Source: Rossellomorea vietnamensis (GTDB taxonomy: Bacteria; Bacillota; Bacilli; Bacillales; Bacillaceae_B). From it: a DNA stretch of 64,000 nt. Within the stretch, counting starts at the first letter, position 1. Each line of letters begins with the position of its first letter. Both the position numbers and the translations under genes were made by a program. Positions 44,056-52,949 of the stretch are shown in pieces. The notes under the pieces are model-generated. The model did not search any database and had not been told where the DNA came from. It saw only the letters and a list, made by a program, of their open reading frames with translations. The DNA is taken from NCBI RefSeq assembly GCF_008180615.1, contig NZ_VTEH01000008.1, forward strand, positions 44,438 to 108,437, read 5' to 3'.

Positions 44056-44985
44056 GTGGAATTTGTGTCCAAATGGGGCCTTTATATTTTGTTATTTTTG
44101 CTGATGGTTGTTTGGGGATTCAATGTTTCAGCTATTAAAATTCTAGTTACCTATTTTCCTCCCGTGTTGATTCAAGGACTTCGCGTCATGCTGGCAGGAC
44201 TGGCTGTTATTCTTTTTCTTGTATTAAATAGAAATTTTCATAAAGTATCAAGAAAAACCTTAGCAGGCATTCTAACAGCCTCGCTATTTGGAGTTCTGGG
44301 GCACCATCTATTTCTCGCGATTGGACTGACTGAAACCAGTGCGACGAATGCAGGTTTAATACTCGGGCTGGTACCTTTATCCACTTCCATCATGGCCATG
44401 ATTTTCTTGAATGAGAGACTGACCATTTTAAAAACCATGGGGATTTTGGCTGCTTTATTTGGGGTATACCTCATTGTAATGAACGAAAATGGAACACTAT
44501 CAGGGCTCTCAATGGGAGATTTGTATATCCTAGGAGCTGTATTGACTCAGGCTGTGAGCTTTATTCTAATCAAAAAGCTTAGTGTGAGCATTGATTCCAG
44601 ACAGATGACAGGCTTAATGCTCTTCATGGGCTCGATTCTGCTCATCATCGCAAGTTTCTTTTTCTCTGAAACAGAAACCGTTTTTTTTACAGAGAAACCG
44701 GCTTTTGTCTGGTGGGCACTGATAGGCTCTGCTATCCTTGCAACCGGTCTTGGCCATATGCTTTATAACTATAGCATTCACCGGCTGGGTGCAGGATCAA
44801 CTTCTATTTTCATTAATCTAACTCCGTTCTTCTCATTAGTAGGCTCTTCCATTTTTCTGGGAGAGGAAATCCTTTCTAAACACTTAGTAGGCTTTTGTTT
44901 TATCGTCTTGGGTGTTCTTTTGGGGACCGGTACATTTAAGCTGCTGTTGAAGAAAAGGAAGAATCAGAAAGAATTTTCCGCTTAA
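44056..44985 (+). CDS. EamA-family (DMT) transporter
   Basis: A 309-residue membrane protein with ten helices in two EamA repeats (FLLMVVWGFNVSAIKILV in the first, GHMLYNYSIHRLGAGSTS in the second) and a basic C-terminal tail. It is a probable exporter or importer of a small metabolite. The start is either GTG 44056 or GTG 44065; the latter has the better spacing from a GAAG sequence. It is only distantly similar to the EamA protein at 39 kb, so this does not look like a recent duplication. Confidence 0.85.
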   Translation: MEFVSKWGLYILLFLLMVVWGFNVSAIKILVTYFPPVLIQGLRVMLAGLAVILFLVLNRNFHKVSRKTLAGILTASLFGVLGHHLFLAIGLTETSATNAGLILGLVPLSTSIMAMIFLNERLTILKTMGILAALFGVYLIVMNENGTLSGLSMGDLYILGAVLTQAVSFILIKKLSVSIDSRQMTGLMLFMGSILLIIASFFFSETETVFFTEKPAFVWWALIGSAILATGLGHMLYNYSIHRLGAGSTSIFINLTPFFSLVGSSIFLGEEILSKHLVGFCFIVLGVLLGTGTFKLLLKKRKNQKEFSA

Positions 44986-45020
44986 ACTATGAACAGCTTT
45001 GTTAATGAAGGAGCTATATC

Positions 45021-45299
45021 ATGATCTTTCTATTTTTGACGCTTTTGACTGGAGCACTTATTGTGAGTTTCTTTCAAAAATATATCCTGCGGGTCAAGGA
45101 ACCTGATATCGAAGAATTATGGAGAGAGCTTGAAGAACAAAAATGGTACCAAGAATTACGATCCGATCCGAAAAGAGACGAGTTTCTGTATTCCTCCAAA
45201 CTTGATGGGCTGCTGCACGATCCTTATTATGTGCGTAAAATTATTGATAAGGAAGGCCACAGAGATGGATTCATCAGGCACGTGAAAGAGAAGGCTTAG
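45021..45299 (+). CDS. Small protein with one N-terminal membrane helix
   Basis: 92 residues. One hydrophobic helix (about 2-19) is followed by a charged cytosolic part with EELWRELEEQKWYQELRSD and HDPYYVRKIIDKEG. I do not recognise it. GAAGGAG stands about 9 nt before ATG 45021. It lies 35 bp after the EamA gene and may be co-transcribed. A terminator follows. Confidence 0.65.
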   Translation: MIFLFLTLLTGALIVSFFQKYILRVKEPDIEELWRELEEQKWYQELRSDPKRDEFLYSSKLDGLLHDPYYVRKIIDKEGHRDGFIRHVKEKA

Positions 45300-45328
45300 C
45301 AAAGTCTGTAAATAAGGAATATTATCAC

Positions 45329-45365
45329 AAGCAGGCCGCTTCAACTATGAAAGCTGCCTGCTTTT
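45329..45365 (+). terminator. Terminator of the EamA/small-protein unit
   Basis: AAGCAGGC pairs with GCCTGCTT, with an inner CTTT/AAAG pair, followed by TTTT. Confidence 0.75.
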
Positions 45366-45500
45366 CCATGGTTAACTCCTCAAATACTCAAGTAAATATC
45401 CTCAAAAAGAAAACTCCTTCTTAATCATTTATGGTAAGATTCCAAGTGAGAGTGCAGCGCGATATTTTTATCTAATTACAGTAATTGAAGTCAGGAGTTG

Positions 45501-46319
45501 ATGATCATACTATTACATACTTCTATTCAAGAGGTGCTCCAAAAGTATATCAGTCTTTGGAACTTGAGGCTTCCGGATAAATTAGAAGGTCTGTATTTAC
45601 ACGGTTCGATAGTACTGGATGCCTATGTTAAAGGTAGTAGTGATATAGACTTCGCAGCGGTCACAAGGAAACGATTAGCTGAAGCAGAATTACATATCCT
45701 TAAAAAGATTCATGAAGAGATTGCCGAACAGTTTGAACCAACTGAACTGGACGGAATGTTTATTGTATGGGAGGACCTGGGAAGAATCAGACCGGATGAC
45801 AATGCACCCTTTCCTTACTATACTGGCGGTGAATTGAAATGGGACACCGAGTTTAACCCGGTAACTTGGGTTCTTTTGAGAGAAAAGGGAATCAGTGTCT
45901 TAGGTCCAGATATAACCAAACTCCCTTTTGATGCCAGCAAGGAATTGCTGACTACTTATGTAAGGGAAAACATGAATTGCTATTGGAGAATGAGGATCGA
46001 AAGACTGGAAAATTCATTAGATCAAGAAATAAATCCTTCTTCCAATGAGATTTCTGAAGAGGTTGAATGGACAGTATTGGGTTTACTGCGTCAATACTTC
46101 ACCTTGAAGGAATCAAATATAACTTCAAAAGCGGGAGCGGGAGAGTATGGATTATTAAATCTTCAAGAAATATGGCACCCCATCATTCATGAAGCATTGA
46201 ATATTCGTAGAAATAAATATGTGAAGCTGTTTCAATCTGATAAGGAACGTATGTTGGAAACGGCAAAATTCTCCAAGTATTTGATCTATCACTGCAATAA
46301 AATGGTGCAGGACAAATAG
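45501..46319 (+). CDS. Nucleotidyltransferase-domain protein (AadA/DUF4111-like)
   Basis: A 272-residue protein. The N-terminal half is a minimal nucleotidyltransferase fold with the signature LHGSIVLDAYVKGSSDIDFA (GS followed by D-x-D at the catalytic site). The C-terminal half is helical, with WTVLGLLRQYFTLKES and the late EALNIRRNKYV, like the four-helix domain of aminoglycoside adenylyltransferases. It may adenylylate an antibiotic or another small molecule, but close identity to known resistance enzymes cannot be claimed. ATG 45501 sits very near the TCAGGAG site, so translation may be weak or the start slightly different. Confidence 0.75.
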   Translation: MIILLHTSIQEVLQKYISLWNLRLPDKLEGLYLHGSIVLDAYVKGSSDIDFAAVTRKRLAEAELHILKKIHEEIAEQFEPTELDGMFIVWEDLGRIRPDDNAPFPYYTGGELKWDTEFNPVTWVLLREKGISVLGPDITKLPFDASKELLTTYVRENMNCYWRMRIERLENSLDQEINPSSNEISEEVEWTVLGLLRQYFTLKESNITSKAGAGEYGLLNLQEIWHPIIHEALNIRRNKYVKLFQSDKERMLETAKFSKYLIYHCNKMVQDK

Positions 46320-46394
46320 GATAAAGTAGCTTGTCCTATATTAAAGATTACTCTCATATTAAATGACTGATTTCATACTATGCTTCTAAGATAC

Positions 46395-46433
46395 AAAAAG
46401 AGCAAGTTCCAAAGTGAACATGCTCTCTTTTGC
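46395..46433. terminator. Bidirectional terminator
   Basis: AAAAAGAGCA with GTTC pairs to GAAC with TGCTCTCTTTT (one mismatch). It separates two convergent genes. Confidence 0.8.
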
Positions 46434-46464
46434 TGCTATAAGATGAAGGGGCGCCCTTCAGGTA

Positions 46465-47631
46465 TTATTCGTCAGTTTTAGACCAGAATAGCTTCTTCTC
46501 TCTCTCAGCATGCTCTTCCATAACATCAGAAATGACTCTCGACAAGCTGTGTTCGCCCTTTGCATCATGTCCGGCTTCCCATATCATCATTCCTCCAAAA
46601 TCATTCTGCAGAGCCAGGTCCGTTTTCCTCTGGATGGTGGTTATACCGTTATAGTGGTACGTCATCCCCTCAATAGTCACAGCATCCTTATCTGCATTAG
46701 CGGCCCCATGTTCTATTACTTTAGAAAAGGATAGAGGAGATTTCGCTGGATCTTCAGGCTGTGCATAAAAAGGTACCCCTAGAACCAACTTATCCTTAGA
46801 TAGGCCATTTTCTTCAAAAAAGGAGCTCCAGTATTCTGCAATATTCTCAGCAAAAGGAAATGGAGACAGGTTAGCTGCATTATAACCGCCGTCCCACTGG
46901 CCATCGTAGGCCATAATATTAACATAATCTACGTCTTTGAACATCGAAGGAAGAAAAACAACAGATTCATTCTCCTGGCCGGTCACGCTGCTGACTTTAG
47001 AATAGACAGCGATTGAGAGCTCTTTATCATGAGCTTTAAGCTGGGAGTTCAATTCTTGTATGAAGGCAGCCAAATGTTCTGCATCCTGGCCAGAGCGCGG
47101 GTGTTCAAAATCAATATCCACTCCATCCAATTGCTCTTCTTTCACCACTTTTATCAATTCATTGACAAGTTTCGTCCGTGAATCGTTATTGTAGATTGCT
47201 TCTTTAAAGTAAGGATAGGTTTCTCCGCCTTCTATATGGAACCAGCCACCCACAGCGAGAAGGACTTTTGTGTCCTGTTCATGTGCTAGTCTCACTGTCT
47301 TGCGTAAATTATCCCTCGCATGGGCACCGCTGAATAGAAGATCACCGTTCTTTGTGGGGTGGGCAAATGAAAAAATCACATGAGATAAATAAGGGTAATT
47401 GATTGTCTCCGGATTGTGATGATCCTGTATATACCCCATCACAACTTTGGACTGAGACTCAACCTTTGCTTCTGCTTTTTTATAAAGTGATTCCACTTCC
47501 TCTGAACGCAGAGGATGAAAATCCGCATCAATTGTAATGGTCTCAGCTTTTATATAGGAGATCCCGGCGTAAAAACCTGCTGAAAATGTTAATACAGCCG
47601 CCGCTAATAGGAGAATGCCTCGCTTGTTCAT
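46465..47631 (-). CDS. Glycoside hydrolase family 18 protein
   Basis: A 388-residue secreted or membrane-anchored hydrolase. A signal or anchor helix lies at about 4-27. The GH18 barrel begins near 62 (KVVMGYIQDHH). The catalytic D-x2-D-x-D-x-E motif is DGVDIDFEHP with E176, and MAYDGQWDGGYN and the final GGMMIWEAGHD are typical. The family cleaves chitin or peptidoglycan beta-1,4 bonds. There is no LysM or other binding domain, so the substrate is open. GGAGGC precedes ATG 47631. Confidence 0.88.
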   Translation of the reverse strand: MNKRGILLLAAAVLTFSAGFYAGISYIKAETITIDADFHPLRSEEVESLYKKAEAKVESQSKVVMGYIQDHHNPETINYPYLSHVIFSFAHPTKNGDLLFSGAHARDNLRKTVRLAHEQDTKVLLAVGGWFHIEGGETYPYFKEAIYNNDSRTKLVNELIKVVKEEQLDGVDIDFEHPRSGQDAEHLAAFIQELNSQLKAHDKELSIAVYSKVSSVTGQENESVVFLPSMFKDVDYVNIMAYDGQWDGGYNAANLSPFPFAENIAEYWSSFFEENGLSKDKLVLGVPFYAQPEDPAKSPLSFSKVIEHGAANADKDAVTIEGMTYHYNGITTIQRKTDLALQNDFGGMMIWEAGHDAKGEHSLSRVISDVMEEHAEREKKLFWSKTDE

Positions 47632-47827
47632 AGATGAAATGCCTCCTGTCAGTTTCTGCTTTTAGTAGTTTACCAGAAAAATAGAGGAGAGAGAGATGGT
47701 AATATCAACCGATACCTCTTCAACAAAGCTTTCAAACCTGAGTTGATGAATAGGAGCGAGGCGTCTTTCAAATACTAAATTTGGAAATCCACACACTAAG
47801 AGTGAATTATTTAAATGGAGTGATGAA

Positions 47828-48961
47828 ATGAAGGCTGTAACCTACCAGGGAAAGTATTCAATAGCAGTTAAAAAGGTGGAGGCACCAAAAATCCAGGATC
47901 CTCAGGATGTTATCGTCAAAATCACCTCAACAGCCATTTGCGGGTCGGATCTTCATCTGTATCAAGGGAACTTTCCTTTGCCGATAGGATATGTCATTGG
48001 ACATGAACCCATGGGAATTGTGGAAGAAGTCGGCCCTGAAGTTACCAAGGTGAAAAAAGGAGACCGGGTCGTTATTCCTTTTACTGTAGCATGCGGCACG
48101 TGCCATTACTGTAATCACCACCAGGAAAGTCAATGTGACAACGCCAACCCTCATTATGACTCCGGCGGTTATTTCGGTTATTCAGAGAAGTTCGGTGATC
48201 ACCCAGGTGGTCAGGCAGAATACCTCAGAGTACCTTATGGAAACTACACTCCTTTTTTAATTCCAGAGAGCTGTGAACTGGATGATGAACATTTGCTGTT
48301 TCTCTCTGATGTCCTGCCGACAGCTTATTGGAGTGTTGAAAACGCAGGGGTCAAAAAAGGAGATACCGTCATAGTCCTTGGATGCGGGCCGGTGGGCTTG
48401 ATGGCTCAGCAATTCGCCTGGAAAAAAGGAGCAGAGAGAGTCATTGCCGTGGATTACTTCGATTACAGATTGAATAAGTCGAAGAAAATGAATAGCACCG
48501 AAACTTTCGACTTCACAAAATATGATGATATGGGAGAAACCCTCAAGGAGTTGACCAAGGGAGGAGCAGATGTTGTTATCGACTGTGTAGGAATGGATGG
48601 AAAGAAATCTCCCCTTGAATTCGTTGAACAAAAGATGAAACTGCAGGGAGGGACACTCGGACCCATCCAAATTGCTACCAAAGCGGTCAGGAAGTGCGGA
48701 ACCGTCCAATTGACGGGAGTCTATGGAGGTCTTTATAATATGTTTCCGCTAGGACCGTTTTTCAGCAGAAACATTACTATCAAAACAGGTCAGGCTCACG
48801 CAAGGAGTTACATGGGGACCATGTTTGACATGGTGGTCAAAGGTGAAATTGATCCGACGGCCATCATTACCCACAAACTCCCGCTGGATGATGCAGCCCA
48901 TGGATACAACATCTTTAACAAGAGGGAAGACGACTGCATTAAAGTGATCCTGAAACCTTAA
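47828..48961 (+). CDS. Zinc-dependent alcohol dehydrogenase
   Basis: A 377-residue MDR-family dehydrogenase. Catalytic zinc ligands are C38 in STAICGSDLH and the GHEPMGIVEEVG region. The structural zinc lobe CGTCHYCNHHQESQC is at about 97-111, and GCGPVGLMAQQF near 182 binds NAD. It resembles glutathione-independent formaldehyde dehydrogenase-like proteins of Bacillus; the true substrate is unknown. TGGAGTGATGAA contains its weak ribosome binding site. It ends about 90 bp before a hairpin. Confidence 0.88.
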   Translation: MKAVTYQGKYSIAVKKVEAPKIQDPQDVIVKITSTAICGSDLHLYQGNFPLPIGYVIGHEPMGIVEEVGPEVTKVKKGDRVVIPFTVACGTCHYCNHHQESQCDNANPHYDSGGYFGYSEKFGDHPGGQAEYLRVPYGNYTPFLIPESCELDDEHLLFLSDVLPTAYWSVENAGVKKGDTVIVLGCGPVGLMAQQFAWKKGAERVIAVDYFDYRLNKSKKMNSTETFDFTKYDDMGETLKELTKGGADVVIDCVGMDGKKSPLEFVEQKMKLQGGTLGPIQIATKAVRKCGTVQLTGVYGGLYNMFPLGPFFSRNITIKTGQAHARSYMGTMFDMVVKGEIDPTAIITHKLPLDDAAHGYNIFNKREDDCIKVILKP

Positions 48962-49050
48962 TGAATTCAACACAAGTGTCTGTTCATTCTGCAGTTTTGC
49001 TTGAGAAGTGCAAAACCGGAAACTCATAATCTTCTCAATATAGTTCACAT

Positions 49051-49094
49051 TGAAACAGGCTTAGAGATGCAATTATCCCTAAGCCTGTTTCAGT
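49051..49094 (+). terminator. Hairpin after the alcohol dehydrogenase gene
   Basis: TGAAACAGGCTTAG pairs with CTAAGCCTGTTTCA around a 14-base loop. The tail is only GTTCTCTT, so termination is probable rather than certain. Confidence 0.65.
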
Positions 49095-49278
49095 TCTCTT
49101 AAAGAACACATCAGATACTGTTAAAGCAGCTGCCTAACCTTTGGTAAAATTAGGATACATATAGCAAACCCAAATTACAACAAAGGGCGGTATTCATAAA
49201 GAAGGATTTACCCTCATTTATGTGGAATTTATTGGGTGCTGATAGATAACTAATTTTTAGAAAGGCAGGGGATATGAG

Positions 49279-49437
49279 ATGCATAAATGTAAAAGCTGTG
49301 GAGGAAATTCGTTTGTAAAAGTACCAGAATTTGAAAAAGAACTAACTGTTTGTTTAGTTTGTGGGGAGGTAGCTTCAATTCGGTTCGTGAATCCAAGTAT
49401 TTTAAAGAAATATATTAATCCAGATAATCAAAAGTAA
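49279..49437 (+). CDS. Small zinc-ribbon-like protein
   Basis: A 52-residue protein beginning MHKCKSCGGNSFVKVP with a second pair CLVCGEVAS about 19 residues later: CxxC...CxxC, a one-domain zinc ribbon. The basic C-terminus is LKKYINPDNQK. GGCAGGGGAT precedes ATG 49279. It stands alone at the edge of the repeat cluster. It may bind nucleic acid or a protein partner; the function is unknown. Confidence 0.68.
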   Translation: MHKCKSCGGNSFVKVPEFEKELTVCLVCGEVASIRFVNPSILKKYINPDNQK

Positions 49438-49445
49438 ACATTTAT

Positions 49446-49577
49446 AAAGGCTGTTTTCGCAAAGATTGTGACTGCTTAACAAAAAAATGGATTTCCGCTC
49501 CAGGCGGACGACTCCGCCGGGCTGGCCGCTGGAGCTGAATGAGCTTCGTCTTTGCACTGCGGGGTCTCACCTGTCTT
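49446..49577 (+). repeat. Third repeat module, left part
   Basis: It begins AAGGCTGTTTTCGCAAAG and holds GGATTTCCGCTCCAGGCGG, with GGCGGACGACTCCGCC as an internal palindrome. It is interrupted or joined at 49578 by HE1 copy 9. The same order of blocks, decayed, occurs upstream of tenI. Confidence 0.6.
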
Positions 49578-49699
49578 CAAAAGTGGAAGCACCTTGGTCA
49601 GCCCCGACAGGTAAATGTTCTCAAGAGAAAAAAAGGCGACCTTCCTTTTTCTCTCTTAGGGTTATTTGACCCCGAGGGGCTAGATGCTGGAACTAGACG
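49578..49699 (+). repeat. HE1 palindrome, copy 9
   Basis: A divergent but nearly full-length copy with arms AGCACC/GATGCT and GCCCC/GGGGC. The inner stem CTCAAGAGAA faces TCTCTTAG, again mostly paired. It is embedded between the two parts of the third module. Confidence 0.82.
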
Positions 49700-49760
49700 C
49701 CGCTAGTCCCGCAGGAGGTCGTACCCCTTCCGCTTCAATCCTTCTACGTAAAGGGCGGTA
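49700..49760 (+). repeat. Third repeat module, right part
   Basis: It contains TCCCGCAGGAGGTCGTACC and CCTTCCGCTTCAATCC, complementary in part to the GGATTTCCGCTCC block at 49487. The two parts therefore look like the arms of one element, now 120 bp further apart because of HE1 copy 9. Confidence 0.5.
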
Positions 49761-49827
49761 AATGAAAAACGCATTCTAAATCAGCAATTAATCCAAACTG
49801 TTAAATAGACTTTTTTTCCAATATTTT

Positions 49828-49968
49828 TGCTTTCGGCGGTTTCCCCTACGGGTACTAAGATTTTTCTCTCTAAACGGGGAGCACTATATTTCTTTTAGCA
49901 TACCAGAATAGAAAGCTGTTATCTTACGAATTTATTATGAAATAGCAAAAAGTTTGCGAAGAGAGCCT
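49828..49968 (-). repeat. HE2 repeat, copy 3
   Basis: In reverse orientation. On the minus strand it reads GGCTCTCTTCGCAAAC at the left end, then the core CCCCGTTTAGAGAGAAA, CTTAGTACCCG and CCGCCGAAAGC. The core is better conserved than the rest of the element. Confidence 0.7.
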
Positions 49969-50093
49969 ATATCAAAGGTGCCAAATTTTTATATTTACCT
50001 AAATAGATTTCGAAATAAGAACCAGAGATTATTTCATTAACAGATTAATTAAAGGAAGCTGCTTATGCCGGCAGCCATTTATATTTCAAGACT

Positions 50094-50123
50094 AAAAGAC
50101 ACGTGATTGACGAGTCTTTTTAT
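50094..50123 (+). terminator. Terminator-like hairpin in the repeat cluster
   Basis: AAAAGAC-A-CGT pairs with ACG-A-GTCTTTT around GATTG and is followed by TATTTTT. No gene directly precedes it. The region 50124-50292 holds nothing else I recognise. Confidence 0.6.
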
Positions 50124-50292
50124 TTTTAACAGCTGCCAGTTTAGGTGTCCATATGAGTTTCATTAGGGATAATTTCCTGTGTTCGAGCATATCATACGGG
50201 ACCCTCTGACTGTAAACTATGCTGCTCTTTTAAAGGTATTTGAGTGGTGTATAAAGAAGTAATATACATCACCTAAAAATGGAGTGTAGATC

Positions 50293-51135
50293 ATGATTCG
50301 TAATTATTCACCTTCAGATTCAGAGAGAATCAATGAATTGTTTAACACCATTGACACCGGATATGAAGTAGACAGAGTAGAAGAAATCGAAAAAAATGCG
50401 GACAAATTCATCCTTTACGAAGAAGATGGAATTACAGGAGCCGCCTATGCAGTATTGTCTGTTAATGGTGCAGGCGAAAAACAGGCCGATGTAAAAATCT
50501 ATGTTGAGCCTTCGTCCAGAAACAAGGGAATAGGAACAAAATTATTCCAGGAGCTTTCATCCTATGCAGAAGCCGAGAAACAGGAAGTGTTAACTGCTTC
50601 TATTCGTGTAGATAAAAGAGACCCAGCAGGTTTCTATCAGAAAAACGGAATGGATAAATGGTGGGGTTCACCTTCACTTGTCTATAAAGGACCTCTTTTT
50701 CCAGAAACAAAAACCACTTTTGAGCTCTATGATAATAAGCTGTTTCAACAGTTTGTCAAAATCGTCCAGGAATGCTACTATCCCTTACACGAAGAAATCG
50801 ACCTGAAGCCTTATCTTGCTTCTCCTGAAAGCGTAAAGACCTATCAATTGAGAGATCCGGGAAATGTTTATGTTGCTATGGACGGCGATAATATCATGGC
50901 TTCCGTGTCGATTGGAAAAGGAGAAGTGGATAATTTAATGGTTTCTCCTCACTATCAAAAAAGAGGATTAGGGAGAGAGGCTCTTCACTTTGCCATGAAC
51001 AGGATGCTCCAGGAAGGATACGAAGAAATTCACATATGTTATATGGAAAATAATAAAGCAGCTGAGAAATTATACTATACGGCAGGCTTTAACATGTTAG
51101 AGAATATGAATGTTTATCGGAAATACATACTTTGA
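50293..51135 (+). CDS. Tandem-domain GNAT acetyltransferase
   Basis: A 280-residue protein with two GNAT domains. The first (about 1-140) has VEPSSRNKGIGTKLFQEL; the second (about 150-280) has VSPHYQKRGLGREALHFAM and CYMENNKAAEKLYYTAGF. Duplicated GNAT domains occur in mycothiol synthase-like and other acetyltransferases; the substrate is unknown. AATGGAGTG lies before ATG 50293. The following gene starts 15 bp after its stop, so the two should be co-transcribed. Confidence 0.83.
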   Translation: MIRNYSPSDSERINELFNTIDTGYEVDRVEEIEKNADKFILYEEDGITGAAYAVLSVNGAGEKQADVKIYVEPSSRNKGIGTKLFQELSSYAEAEKQEVLTASIRVDKRDPAGFYQKNGMDKWWGSPSLVYKGPLFPETKTTFELYDNKLFQQFVKIVQECYYPLHEEIDLKPYLASPESVKTYQLRDPGNVYVAMDGDNIMASVSIGKGEVDNLMVSPHYQKRGLGREALHFAMNRMLQEGYEEIHICYMENNKAAEKLYYTAGFNMLENMNVYRKYIL

Positions 51136-51150
51136 CAGTAAGGAGTATAC

Positions 51151-52083
51151 ATGAAAGCAGTAAATGGATACACGTTAACACAAACAGCTTTGGATTCGTG
51201 GAAAGAAAGATTTATCCCTGACAATCAATTTTTATTTTTCAGGGAAGCTCCAGGTTTCATATCTTCTGAAAAATACTTACCCGGAACTTCCCAATCCTTT
51301 ACCCTGGATGAGAGAACAGCCTTTGCCACCTGGTCTGTTAGCAAGGAAGGAAGATATATTGCCAGGATTGAAAAGGACACTTTTCTGGAGTTAAATGAAG
51401 GCCAGCGAAAGAAAGTTATAAGAGAACAGTGGCTTCTTCATAGAGGACTGGTTTTTACTGAAGCGGAAATTATTCAATTTCTGAGGGGAGCCGCTCATAC
51501 AAACGAAAATCTGAAGGTTCTTGAGCCTTCCTCTTTTGTTGATGAGAATACTGAAATGAAAGTATTTATGCTGCAGCAATTTCTTTGGAATTTGTTATCT
51601 TCACACGTGCAGTCTCAGTTCCTGTTAAACTATGCAGAATCGTGGGTAGATGATTACGCTGCATTTGCTAATTTAAAAGAGCCGGATCAACAGCAATTAA
51701 CAGAAGAATATGAAGATCTCTCCGTATTTTTTGATACTTTTCCCTCTAAGAATGGACCTAACTGCCTCTCAGCCGCAGCCGCAGGATTCTCAGGGGATAA
51801 GGAGATCATTGAAGAGTGGATGATGCCCGATAGATTTCAGGCTCTCTTAAATTATTATGGATATAGACCGATTGATAACGTCACTCCTGAGAAAAGCGAT
51901 GTGTTGGTGTGGAGAGACGAACAGAATGAAATCATGCATGCTTGTTTTCTCTTGAATAACGAGTTCAGTTTTAATAAGCATGGACAGACCATATTCAACC
52001 CTTGGCAGGTCCTGGCTGTAAATGAGGTTTTGAATACATGGAATAGAGAAGGGAGTTATTTGGAGGTTTATAGAAAAGGTTAA
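51151..52083 (+). CDS. Unknown protein paired with the GNAT gene
   Basis: A 310-residue soluble protein that I cannot assign. The N-terminal half contains FFREAPGFISSEKYLPGTSQ and a helical FTEAEIIQFLRGAAHTNENL segment. The C-terminal half has GPNCLSAAAAGFSG (a Cys in an Asn-Cys-Leu turn) and HACFLLNNEFSFNKHGQT, where a spaced Cys and His could be catalytic, as in papain-like or NlpC-like folds. That is speculation. AAGGAGT precedes ATG 51151. Translation is probably coupled to the upstream GNAT gene. Confidence 0.65.
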   Translation: MKAVNGYTLTQTALDSWKERFIPDNQFLFFREAPGFISSEKYLPGTSQSFTLDERTAFATWSVSKEGRYIARIEKDTFLELNEGQRKKVIREQWLLHRGLVFTEAEIIQFLRGAAHTNENLKVLEPSSFVDENTEMKVFMLQQFLWNLLSSHVQSQFLLNYAESWVDDYAAFANLKEPDQQQLTEEYEDLSVFFDTFPSKNGPNCLSAAAAGFSGDKEIIEEWMMPDRFQALLNYYGYRPIDNVTPEKSDVLVWRDEQNEIMHACFLLNNEFSFNKHGQTIFNPWQVLAVNEVLNTWNREGSYLEVYRKG

Positions 52084-52117
52084 AAAACCGGACAAGGCAG
52101 TGACCTCGTCCGGTTTT
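52084..52117. terminator. Bidirectional terminator
   Basis: AAAACCGGAC pairs with GTCCGGTTTT around a 14-base loop. It fills the 36 bp between two convergent genes. Confidence 0.85.
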
Positions 52118-52119
52118 CA

Positions 52120-52683
52120 TCATACTGCGGCAGATGCCAGCAAATTCTCAATATCCTGCTCCATATCAATTGGATCTGTTGTACACTCGAAACGCTTGAT
52201 CACATCTCCATTAGAATCAATAAGGAACTTTGTGAAGTTCCACTTGATCGAATAGTCATCAGTCAAATACTCAGGATGTTTCGCATTTAATAGCGGGATG
52301 AGTATTTTAGCAACTGGATGAAATTTATTAAAGCCTTCAAAGGATTTCTGATGAGTCAAATAGTTAAACAGGGGATGCATGTTTTCATCACGCACATCAA
52401 CCTTTTGGAATAGTGGGAAATTCACCCCATAATTCAGAAGACAGCTGTTTTGGATTTGTTCGTTTGAATCCGGTTCCTGATTATCAAACTGATTGCAAGG
52501 GAAACCTAAAATCACAAATCCTTTGTCTTTGTATCGGTCATAAAGCTTTTGCAAATCCTCATACTGATAAGTGAAACCGCACCTTCCTGCTGTATTGACG
52601 ATCAAAACAACCTTTCCTTTGTATTCTTCAAGAGACTTTTCCTGGCCGTTCATAGCTATCGCTGTTTGGGTATAAATACTCAT
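52120..52683 (-). CDS. Glutathione peroxidase-family thiol peroxidase
   Basis: A 187-residue thioredoxin-fold peroxidase reducing hydroperoxides, in bacteria usually with thioredoxin. The peroxidatic cysteine is C35 in NTAGRCGFTYQ, followed by FPCNQFDNQEP with the conserved Gln and a Cys, and KWNFTKFLID with the Trp-Asn pair. It is about 25 residues longer than B. subtilis BsaA, mostly as an insertion around NAKHPEYLTDD. AGGAGG precedes ATG 52683. A 12-bp palindrome ATAACTAGTTAT at 52708-52719 upstream could be an operator. Confidence 0.9.
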   Translation of the reverse strand: MSIYTQTAIAMNGQEKSLEEYKGKVVLIVNTAGRCGFTYQYEDLQKLYDRYKDKGFVILGFPCNQFDNQEPDSNEQIQNSCLLNYGVNFPLFQKVDVRDENMHPLFNYLTHQKSFEGFNKFHPVAKILIPLLNAKHPEYLTDDYSIKWNFTKFLIDSNGDVIKRFECTTDPIDMEQDIENLLASAAV

Positions 52684-52949
52684 TGTAATCCTCCTGTATA
52701 GTCATATATAACTAGTTATTTAGTAATATATTTATTATACCTTCTCTTGAATGGATAGCAATTAAATTGCTTTCTTTCACAATTCAGGCTGAGAAGTGAT
52801 TCTTTCTTTCTGATTCACCGCTGATCTGAAGAGTTCTATACATCAGAGGATTTAGCTATAAGGATTTGCAGAACTCTAAGATCTTAGTAAAATTTCCCTT
52901 AAAATAGTTTGATAATAATAAAAACTGTGTTAGAATGCATATAAATAGC

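Noticed and set aside
45501..46319. A definite aminoglycoside-resistance gene
   Set aside because: Only the nucleotidyltransferase signature and general layout match; no closer identity to known resistance enzymes can be seen.
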